Shown here: positions 57,173 through 64,000 of the stretch, one piece after another | How positions within the stretch are numbered: the stretch's first letter is position 1 | Layout: every line of letters starts with the position of its first letter | From: Alteromonadaceae bacterium | Lineage (GTDB): Bacteria; Pseudomonadota; Gammaproteobacteria; Enterobacterales; Alteromonadaceae | Length of the DNA stretch: 64,000 nt | Direction: 5' to 3' | Assembly (NCBI GenBank): GCA_013373625.1 | Contig: JABXHM010000018.1 | Location: 1-64,000, forward strand | Notes under the pieces: model-generated | Told to the model about the DNA's origin: nothing | What the model saw: only the letters and a program-made list of their open reading frames with translations | The model's database searches: none | Translations under genes and position numbers: made by a program

Positions 57173-58336
57173 TTGAAAGCTAATCAATTCAGGCTCATTG
57201 CCAGTCTTGCCAGTTCAAAACTGGCTGATTTACTCATTTCTGCTAAAACTACCTTGCCGGCCCTGATGCTGAGTTTAGGCGCGCCTGCCTGGATGATTAG
57301 CTGGCTGGTGCCCATTCGCGAGTCCGGTGCTTTGTTACCGCAAGCCTTAATAGGTATAGCGCTGCGCCATTATGCGGCGCGCCATCATATCTGGCGCCTT
57401 GGCATGGTGGTTCAGTCGTTTTCAATTGTCATTATTATTTTAGGTGCCTGGTGGTTTGACGGCGTCACCGCTGGCTGGTTTGTATTGGGGGGCTTGTCGT
57501 TGTTGAGTTTGGGGCGGTCGGCCTGCTCATTGACAATGAAAGACATTCAGGCAGAACTGGCGGGTAAAGGTGAGCGAGGAAAATTACTGGGGATCGCTTC
57601 AACCACCTCAGGCGTGCTGACGCTGTTGATTGCGGTGCCATTATTGATGTTTGCTGAACAGTTGGGGGAGCGCCTGGTAACCGGCCTGATTATTACCGCC
57701 GTCGCCGCTATGGTAGTAGCCTTGCTGGTGCTAATACCGGTAACGACCTGTGTGGATATCAGTAATCAAAATAGCCATGAAACATACAGCTGGTGGCGCT
57801 TTGACGCCGTGGTTTACAAATTTATTATGGTGCGTGGTTTGTTTGTGCATAGTGCCTTAGTGGCGCCTTATTTTATGCTTGAGTCTGATCAGAACGCGAC
57901 CAGTCTGCTGCCGTTTTATATCGCTGCTCAGGCGGGAGCGACTATGTTGTCGTCGTTTATCTGGGGTAGAGTCGCAGACAAAAGTGCCCGGTTAACACTA
58001 CAGCTAGCGGGCGTTTTAGCCGTTTCGGCATGTATTGGCTTGTTGCTGTTACCGGGTAACTTGGTATGGTTGTCAGGAGGATTGTTTTTTGTTCTCGCAG
58101 TGGCGCATACCGGGGTAAGAACCGGTCGAAAAACCTACAGTCTTGACGTAAAGGAAGGGCAGGAGCGTACCGAGTTGGTTGCGTTTAGTAACGCCGCAAT
58201 CGGAGTAATACTGCTTGCTTTTGGTGCCTTGTATGCCGGCTTAAAAGCACTTGATGTGATCAATGTTGTCGCGATGATGGCCAGCGTACTGGCCTTCGGT
58301 ATTGCTTTGAGTTTTATACTGCCTAAAGAAAAATAG
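57173..58336 (+). CDS. MFS-type membrane transporter
   Basis: 387 residues from TTG 57173; about eleven to twelve membrane segments. A G-R-V-A-D-K-S-A-R segment in the central-to-C-terminal half matches the MFS loop motif, and T-G-V-R-T-G-R-K-T-Y is repeated in related proteins of unknown substrate. The gene follows the SRPBCC gene by 125 bp. Confidence 0.78.
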   Translation: MKANQFRLIASLASSKLADLLISAKTTLPALMLSLGAPAWMISWLVPIRESGALLPQALIGIALRHYAARHHIWRLGMVVQSFSIVIIILGAWWFDGVTAGWFVLGGLSLLSLGRSACSLTMKDIQAELAGKGERGKLLGIASTTSGVLTLLIAVPLLMFAEQLGERLVTGLIITAVAAMVVALLVLIPVTTCVDISNQNSHETYSWWRFDAVVYKFIMVRGLFVHSALVAPYFMLESDQNATSLLPFYIAAQAGATMLSSFIWGRVADKSARLTLQLAGVLAVSACIGLLLLPGNLVWLSGGLFFVLAVAHTGVRTGRKTYSLDVKEGQERTELVAFSNAAIGVILLAFGALYAGLKALDVINVVAMMASVLAFGIALSFILPKEK

Positions 58337-58421
58337 CGCTGTTCAACAAGCCGTTCGCCGTTTCATGATACTGCGAATGGGCACTAGCCAGATCTGGTGC
58401 TTGTCAGCCAGTGGTCGCCGA

Positions 58422-59345
58422 TTAAAGAAGCCGGTTACACTTCGCTAAAAACGCTGCCATGGTTCTTGACGTAGGAGGGCGGTTTAAATGGCTGAATATT
58501 TGTGATGAAGCGGCAACCAGTGTGGTTAAATTGACCCCGGTAGAGATGCCCATCCCGTTGAGCATATACACGACATCCTCTGTTGCGACATTGCCACTGG
58601 ATCCCGCCGCATAGGGGCAACCGCCCAAACCACCCGCAGCACTGTCGACCACACTGATCCCATGTTGCAAAGCAACCAGAATATTGGCCAGCGCCTGGCC
58701 GTAAGTATCATGAAAATGCACCGCCAGTTTAGTTGGCGGAATGTCTTTCAGTATCGTTGCCAGCAGATTGTGTGTATCGCCCGGTGTACCGGTGCCAATG
58801 GTGTCGCCTAAGGAGATTTCATAGCATCCCATATTTAGCAAGGCCTGGCTGACTCGAAGCACGGCGTCGGGCTTTATGGCGCCCTCGTAAGGGCAACCCA
58901 TTACGCAGGACACATAACCACGAACCCGAAGGTTGTGCTGTTTGGCGAGCGTAAATACCGGCGCAAATCGCTCAAGGCTGTCAGCAATTGAGCAATTGAT
59001 GTTTTTATGTGAAAAGCTTTCTGACGCTGCGGCAAATACGGCTACTTCACCCACACCAGCGGCAATTGCGCTTTGCATGCCTTTCTCGTTAGGCGTTAAC
59101 GCGCTGTAAACACATTCTGAGTGGGTAGGCAGATGAGCGAAAACTTCACTGGTGTCGGCCATTTGCGGCACCCAGCGTGGCGACACAAAACTGCCAGCTT
59201 CAATCCGGGTGAGTCCGGCCTGGCTTAAGGCGTTAATAAAATCGACCTTCACTTTTACAGGCAGAGTTATTGCTTCGTTTTGCAGACCATCACGAGCACC
59301 AACCTCGACAATACTGACTTTCCCGGGGAGGTTATTATTCGGCAT
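58422..59345 (-). CDS. liuE: Hydroxymethylglutaryl-CoA lyase
   Basis: 307 residues from ATG 59345, overlapping the liuD stop by 11 bp. V-G-A-R-D-G-L-Q-N-E, H-F-H-D-T-Y-G-Q-A and G-L-G-G-C-P-Y (active-site Cys) are the family signature. It splits HMG-CoA to acetoacetate and acetyl-CoA, the last step of leucine degradation. ATG 59369 is another start. Confidence 0.95.
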   Translation of the reverse strand: MPNNNLPGKVSIVEVGARDGLQNEAITLPVKVKVDFINALSQAGLTRIEAGSFVSPRWVPQMADTSEVFAHLPTHSECVYSALTPNEKGMQSAIAAGVGEVAVFAAASESFSHKNINCSIADSLERFAPVFTLAKQHNLRVRGYVSCVMGCPYEGAIKPDAVLRVSQALLNMGCYEISLGDTIGTGTPGDTHNLLATILKDIPPTKLAVHFHDTYGQALANILVALQHGISVVDSAAGGLGGCPYAAGSSGNVATEDVVYMLNGMGISTGVNLTTLVAASSQIFSHLNRPPTSRTMAAFLAKCNRLL

Positions 59346-61308
59346 TGGCAAACTCCAGCAGCATGGCACCGCCGTCGACCATATCGCCAGCGTTAAAAAA
59401 GAATTCAGTCACATGGCCATCTGCCGGTGCGCGTACATTGTGTTCCATTTTCATCGCCTCAAGAATTAATAACGAGGTGCCTTTGGTAACGGTTTCGTTG
59501 ACTGCGACGAGCTGTTTTACAACCGTGCCATTCATTGGTGCCAGGCAAGCGCCTTCGTTGCTGTCTTCATGCGTGCCAAAGTCGGGGCGCTGCAGACTAA
59601 ATGGCCATGCCTGGCCATTGGCAAATAGCACCCAGCCACCTTCGTTGTCAGGATGTACGGCAAAGCTAGTGGTAAAACCATCCACTGTGACAGTGAGTTG
59701 TTCATTCTGCCAGCGGCCACTGACCAGCCATTGTTGTTGCTCATGCCTGATGGTCAATGTGTCTGCCTGCGCAGACACATTAAGCAAATAGCCACTATTG
59801 TTACACTGAACGGGTAACAGTTGTTGACGCTGATGATTCATTCGCCAGTTGCTAAGCTTGGCTGGTAGCAAGTCCGAAGCGTTTGTCAGACTGGCGTGAT
59901 AGAGGCAAAAAGCCATGATTGGTAACAGCGCCGAATTGAAGTTTTCTGGATGCAGCGCGTGCGCATGTTCTGGTATAAAATGCGTTGTGAGCCGGGCGGC
60001 GGCAAAATCTTCATGCTGCATGACGCGGTGTACAAAGGGAATATTGGTAGTCACACCGGTTACCCGGGTGTGTTCAAGACAATACAACATGTGCTGGCGA
60101 GCAAGTTCACGGTTTTCTGCCCAGGTAATTAATTTGGCCAGCATAGGGTCGTAATGCACGCTGACTGTATCACCTTCGTTGAAGCCAGTATCAATGCGAA
60201 TATTGTCACCACTGGCAAAACGCAGGCGCTTAAGCAGACCAGTGGAGGGCAGAAACTCATTGTCTGGATCCTCTGCATACAATCGTACTTCAAAAGCATG
60301 CCCATGGCAGGTAAGTTGCTCCTGGCGTTTTGGAAGCGGGTGGCCCGCAGCAATGTGCAATTGCCAGGCAACAAGATCTTCGCCGGTGACCATTTCAGTG
60401 ACCGGATGCTCAACTTGTAAGCGGGTATTCATCTCCATAAAGTAAAACTTGTCACCATCGAGCAAAAACTCTACGGTACCGGCGCCAACATAATCTATTG
60501 CCCTGGCTGCTGCGACGGCACTGTCACCCATCTGTTGTCGGAGTTGCTCGGATAAGCCCGGCGCGGGGGCCTCTTCAATAATTTTTTGATGGCGGCGCTG
60601 TACCGAACAGTCACGCTCAAAAAGGTATATGCCGTTTCCGTGACTGTCGCAAAACACCTGTACTTCGACATGGCGCGGCTGGGTCAGAAACTTTTCTACG
60701 AGCATAATATCGTAGCCAAAACTGGCCTTTGATTCACGCCTGGCGGCATCGAGAGCGGCATTGAAGTCACTTTCCTGCATTACCTGACGCATACCTTTGC
60801 CACCGCCGCCAGCGGCAGCTTTTAACATTACCGGGAAGCCTATTTTTTTAGCTTCGCCAAGCAAGTATTCAGCATGCTGTTCATCGCCGTGATAGCCTGG
60901 CACCAGCGGCACACTGGCTGCCTGCATAATCTGTTTGGCGCGGGATTTCGAACCCATGGCGTCAATGGCACTGGCCGGTGGGCCGACAAAAATAATGCCT
61001 TCTTCGGCGCAACGTCGCGCAAAGGTGGCGTTTTCAGATAAAAATCCGTAGCCGGGGTGAATGGCATTCGCACCACATTGCTTCGCGGCGTTGATAATTT
61101 TATCCTGATCCAAATAGCTTAGTGAGGCCGGGGCCGGGCCAATCAATACCGCTTCATCGGCCAGCGTTACGTGCATCGCGTTGGCGTCGGCCTCAGAATA
61201 TACGGCAACGGTGTTAATTTGCTGTTGTCTGGCAGTTCGTATCACCCGACACGCTATTTCGCCGCGATTGGCAATTAATAATTTAGTGATAGTGGCAGTT
61301 GAATTCAT
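59335..61308 (-). CDS. liuD: Methylcrotonyl-CoA carboxylase, biotin-carrying alpha subunit
   Basis: 657 residues: biotin carboxylase with I-A-N-R-G-E-I-A-C-R-V at the start, G-G-G-G-K-G-M-R ATP loop and M-N-T-R-L-Q-V-E-H-P, then a C-terminal biotinyl domain with E-A-M-K-M-E-H. Carboxylates 3-methylcrotonyl-CoA together with LiuB. Its place between liuC and liuE decides it from other acyl-CoA carboxylases. Confidence 0.94.
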   Translation of the reverse strand: MNSTATITKLLIANRGEIACRVIRTARQQQINTVAVYSEADANAMHVTLADEAVLIGPAPASLSYLDQDKIINAAKQCGANAIHPGYGFLSENATFARRCAEEGIIFVGPPASAIDAMGSKSRAKQIMQAASVPLVPGYHGDEQHAEYLLGEAKKIGFPVMLKAAAGGGGKGMRQVMQESDFNAALDAARRESKASFGYDIMLVEKFLTQPRHVEVQVFCDSHGNGIYLFERDCSVQRRHQKIIEEAPAPGLSEQLRQQMGDSAVAAARAIDYVGAGTVEFLLDGDKFYFMEMNTRLQVEHPVTEMVTGEDLVAWQLHIAAGHPLPKRQEQLTCHGHAFEVRLYAEDPDNEFLPSTGLLKRLRFASGDNIRIDTGFNEGDTVSVHYDPMLAKLITWAENRELARQHMLYCLEHTRVTGVTTNIPFVHRVMQHEDFAAARLTTHFIPEHAHALHPENFNSALLPIMAFCLYHASLTNASDLLPAKLSNWRMNHQRQQLLPVQCNNSGYLLNVSAQADTLTIRHEQQQWLVSGRWQNEQLTVTVDGFTTSFAVHPDNEGGWVLFANGQAWPFSLQRPDFGTHEDSNEGACLAPMNGTVVKQLVAVNETVTKGTSLLILEAMKMEHNVRAPADGHVTEFFFNAGDMVDGGAMLLEFANAE

Positions 61309-61313
61309 GGCGG

Positions 61314-62102
61314 TTATTCCTTAAACCAGGCTGGTTTACGTTTACCTAAAAAAGCGTTCAGCCCTTCCTGACCTTCTTCCGATACGCGCTTGCGGGCAAT
61401 CCACTCACTGGTGGTGGTTAACATCGCAGCGTCGATTGGTTTACCGGCGACCTTATGGATGAGTTGTTTAGCCTCGCTGACTGCTTCAGGCCCGTTCTTG
61501 AGTAAATGACCGATTAATTGCTCGATAGTGTCATCCAACTGGTCCTGATTAACCGCTTCGCTTAACAGCCCTAACCGGCGCGCGCGCCGGGCAGTGAACA
61601 CTTCGGCAGTTTGAAAATAACGTAGCGCGACACGTTTACCCATGGCTTCAATCACATAGGGACCGATAGTTGCCGGAATCAGGCCTAGCTTCACTTCACT
61701 TAAACAAAACTTGCTCAGCTTGCTGGCTATAGCCATATCACAACAGGCGATTAAACCTACCGCGCCGCCAAAGGCGGCCCCCTGTACCCTGGCAATAGTT
61801 GGTTTCGGCAGGGTATAAAGGGTGTTGAGCATGGTCGCTAATTGCATGGCATCATGGCGATTTTGTGCTTCATTATAGCCAGCCATTTTTTGCATCCAGT
61901 TAACATCGGCACCGGCACTAAAGCTTTTACCGGCAGCCGACAGGATCACCACGCGTACTATGGGATCACTGGCTGCGCGATGAAATGCTGCGGTCAGCGC
62001 GTCAATAGTCTCTTCATTGAACGCATTGTGTTTATCGGGGCGGTTAAGCGTAATAGTTGCTACCCCGCGTGCATCAAGGGTGTACAAAACCTGATCAGTC
62101 AT
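61314..62102 (-). CDS. liuC: Methylglutaconyl-CoA hydratase (enoyl-CoA hydratase family)
   Basis: 262 residues of the crotonase fold: oxyanion-hole segments S-A-G-A-D-V-N-W-M and G-A-A-F-G-G-A-V-G, and R-P-D-K-H-N-A-F-N. It hydrates 3-methylglutaconyl-CoA to HMG-CoA. Five bases lie before liuD, nine after liuB. Confidence 0.92.
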   Translation of the reverse strand: MTDQVLYTLDARGVATITLNRPDKHNAFNEETIDALTAAFHRAASDPIVRVVILSAAGKSFSAGADVNWMQKMAGYNEAQNRHDAMQLATMLNTLYTLPKPTIARVQGAAFGGAVGLIACCDMAIASKLSKFCLSEVKLGLIPATIGPYVIEAMGKRVALRYFQTAEVFTARRARRLGLLSEAVNQDQLDDTIEQLIGHLLKNGPEAVSEAKQLIHKVAGKPIDAAMLTTTSEWIARKRVSEEGQEGLNAFLGKRKPAWFKE

Positions 62103-62111
62103 CTTTGTTCC

Positions 62112-63719
62112 CTACATTCTGAATACGCCAAACTGCGTATCCTCAATGGGTTGATTAAGGCTGGCACTGAGTGCCAGACCAAGTACTTCACGGGTGTCGG
62201 CCGGGTCAATGACACCGTCATCCCATAAACGAGCTGAAGCGTAGTAGGGATGTCCCTGTTTTTCATAGCTTTCGATAACTGGTTGTTTAACGGCGTTGTC
62301 ATCGGCGTCGCTCCAGTTTTCACCGGCTCGGGCGGCCTGATCTTTTTTAACCTGAGCAAGCACACCGGCAGCTTGTTCTCCTCCCATTACCGATATACGA
62401 GCGTTAGGCCACATAAACAAAAACCGCGGATCATAAGCACGACCGCACATACCGTAGTTGCCGGCGCCAAAACTTCCGCCGATTAAAACAGTGAGTTTGG
62501 GTACATTTGCACAGGCCACTGCGGTGACCATTTTAGCCCCATGTTTGGCAATACCGCCGGCTTCATACTGCTTGCCTACCATAAAACCGGTGATGTTCTG
62601 CAGAAAAATCAATGGGACTTTGCGCTGGCAGCAAAGCTCTACAAAGTGGGCGCCTTTTTGTGCTGACTCAGCGAATAAAATACCGTTATTGGCCACAATT
62701 CCCACCGGCATGCCATAAAGATGTGCAAAGCCACACACTAAAGTAGTGCCATAACGGGCTTTGAACTCATCAAACGCGGAGTCATCGACGATGCGGGCAA
62801 TGACGTCGCGCACATCAAAGGGCTGGCGTAAATCCTGCGGTACAATACCGTATAGCTCGTGCGCCGGATAACGTGGTGGTTTGACATCAACAGTGGTGAC
62901 AGTTTGCGGTTTACTGCGGTTGAGCCGCGCTACCGCGGCACGTGCCAGTTCCAGGCCGTGTAAGTCATTATTGGCCAGATGATCGGCGACGCCGGATATC
63001 CGCGTGTGGACATCGCCACCGCCGAGTTCTTCGGCGCTGACTTCCTCACCCGTAGCGGCTTTTACCAGCGGTGGGCCAGCTAAAAATATGGTGCCTTGCT
63101 CTTTGACGATAATGCTTTCGTCGGCCATGGCGGGTACATAAGCGCCACCAGCCGTGCACGACCCCATGACGACGGCTATTTGCGGGATGTTCTTAGCCGA
63201 CATGCGCGCCTGATTAAAGAAAATCCGACCAAAATGTTCGCGATCCGGGAATACGTCGTCCTGCCTGGGCAGGTTAGCGCCGCCACTATCGACCAGATAA
63301 ATACACGGCAGGTTATTTTGCTCTGCGATAGTTTGCGCGCGCAAGTGCTTTTTAACGGTTAACGGATAGTAGCTGCCACCTTTCACCGTGGCATCATTGG
63401 CAACTATCATGCATTCGGTACCATGGATTAAACCGATACCGGCAATGACACCGGCACAAGGCACGTCCTCGCCATACACTTCGTAAGCGGCTAGTTGTCC
63501 TATTTCCAAAAACGGCGAATGGGCGTCAAGCAGTGCGTCAATGCGCTCGCGCGCTAATAGCTTGCCTTTTGCTTTGTGGCGGCTGACATACTTTTCGCCG
63601 CCACCGCGTAAAATGTCGGCAATGGTGTTGTGCAGATCTTTTACAACCGCCTGCATGCCTTGTAGATTGTTTTTATAGGCATCGGATTGTGAATTTACCT
63701 GACTGGTGAGTACTGGCAT
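62112..63719 (-). CDS. liuB: Methylcrotonyl-CoA carboxylase, carboxyltransferase beta subunit
   Basis: 535 residues. [13 protein letters not shown] (acyl-CoA oxyanion region) and [15 protein letters not shown] are typical of MCC beta. Transfers the carboxyl group from biotin of LiuD to methylcrotonyl-CoA. Confidence 0.95.
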   Translation of the reverse strand: MPVLTSQVNSQSDAYKNNLQGMQAVVKDLHNTIADILRGGGEKYVSRHKAKGKLLARERIDALLDAHSPFLEIGQLAAYEVYGEDVPCAGVIAGIGLIHGTECMIVANDATVKGGSYYPLTVKKHLRAQTIAEQNNLPCIYLVDSGGANLPRQDDVFPDREHFGRIFFNQARMSAKNIPQIAVVMGSCTAGGAYVPAMADESIIVKEQGTIFLAGPPLVKAATGEEVSAEELGGGDVHTRISGVADHLANNDLHGLELARAAVARLNRSKPQTVTTVDVKPPRYPAHELYGIVPQDLRQPFDVRDVIARIVDDSAFDEFKARYGTTLVCGFAHLYGMPVGIVANNGILFAESAQKGAHFVELCCQRKVPLIFLQNITGFMVGKQYEAGGIAKHGAKMVTAVACANVPKLTVLIGGSFGAGNYGMCGRAYDPRFLFMWPNARISVMGGEQAAGVLAQVKKDQAARAGENWSDADDNAVKQPVIESYEKQGHPYYASARLWDDGVIDPADTREVLGLALSASLNQPIEDTQFGVFRM

Positions 63720-63767
63720 CGTGCTTCCTCTGGTGTCCTGTGGTGAGTCGGGCCTGGCATGACAATA

Positions 63768-64000
63768 TCAGGCAGATTCTTTAAATAGTTCGCGACCAAT
63801 CAGCATGCGACGGATCTCGGACGTACCGGCACCAATTTCATACAGTTTGGCATCGCGCAGTAATCTGCCGACCGGGAATTCATTGATATAGCCGTTGCCG
63901 CCTAGCAGTTGAATGGCGTCTAAGGCCATTTTAGTGGCCAGTTCGGCAGCATATAAAATAGCGCCCGCGGCATCTTTGCGGGTAGTATCGCCACGGTCAC
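63768..64000 (-). CDS. liuA: Isovaleryl-CoA dehydrogenase, C-terminal part (5' end outside window)
   Basis: The last 77 codons of a minus-strand acyl-CoA dehydrogenase, ending at TGA 63768-63770. [21 protein letters not shown] and [11 protein letters not shown] are the FAD-binding C-terminal signatures, and the position before liuB makes isovaleryl-CoA the likely substrate. It is the first step of the leucine pathway after transamination and decarboxylation. Confidence 0.92.
   Translation of the reverse strand, partial: DRGDTTRKDAAGAILYAAELATKMALDAIQLLGGNGYINEFPVGRLLRDAKLYEIGAGTSEIRRMLIGRELFKESA

Noticed and set aside
59345-60445. Plus-strand frames opposite liuD/liuE
   Set aside because: Shadows of strongly conserved minus-strand genes.
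1-64000. tRNA, rRNA, riboswitch or insertion sequence
   Set aside because: No cloverleaf, rRNA-like stretch, known riboswitch core or transposase was recognised by eye. A covariance-model search would be decisive.

Overview
The window looks like the chromosome of a marine, heterotrophic gammaproteobacterium, probably Alteromonadales. The basis is a CpxP/CpxR/CpxA-type locus, a laminarinase next to a TonB-dependent receptor, a PEP-CTERM protein, glgC and a liu-type leucine degradation operon. No 16S gene is present, so genus is not claimed.

Positions 1 to about 28.8 kb are a large integron cassette array. Nearly all genes are short, on the + strand, one or two per cassette. They are separated by imperfect palindromes of about 55-150 bp that start with an R'' box (type RYYYAAC, e.g. 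GCATAAC) and end with an R' box (type GTTRRRY, e.g. GTTATGC): attC sites. In most intact cassettes the R'' box is the exact reverse complement of the R' box in front of the same cassette, as expected if each cassette was once a circle. The attC orientation puts the integrase and attI to the left, outside the window. attC boxes are near perfect on the left (1-7.3 kb), looser at 8-24 kb and hardly recognisable after 29 kb, so the array seems to age from left to right. Cargo includes GNAT acetyltransferases, a YefM/YoeB toxin-antitoxin pair, methyltransferases, a hypoxanthine phosphoribosyltransferase-like protein, alpha/beta hydrolases, RidA, GFA, LysE, VOC, ABM and DUF1801 proteins, a UDG-like protein, a tannase-family lipoprotein and many small membrane or secreted proteins of unknown function. 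The oddest member is a DapF homologue with both catalytic cysteines replaced by serine. Several cassettes are broken: a GNAT, a cupin, a gene with a frameshift at an A7 run, collapsed attCs and a decayed duplicate.

Positions 28.8-36.2 kb hold small + strand genes of cassette character (DUF1330, NTP_transf_6, LprI, Dabb, YaiI, GNAT, PH domain) with almost no recognisable attC. This may be the fossil end of the array or a transition to ordinary chromosome.

Positions 36.2-64 kb are ordinary chromosome: a CpxP/Spy-like gene divergent from cpxR-cpxA; a CbiM-like permease; xthA; DUF2750-sufE; a glycosyltransferase; an HDOD protein; a laminarin-type locus (two LacI-type operators, a GH16 lipoprotein with three tandem C-terminal modules, a TonB-dependent receptor); a PEP-CTERM protein; a thioesterase; an MFS transporter; glgC; a purine-type nucleoside hydrolase; an SRPBCC protein; a second MFS transporter; and, on the minus strand, the leucine operon liuA(partial)-liuB-liuC-liuD-liuE. 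No rRNA, tRNA, CRISPR array or insertion sequence was recognised.
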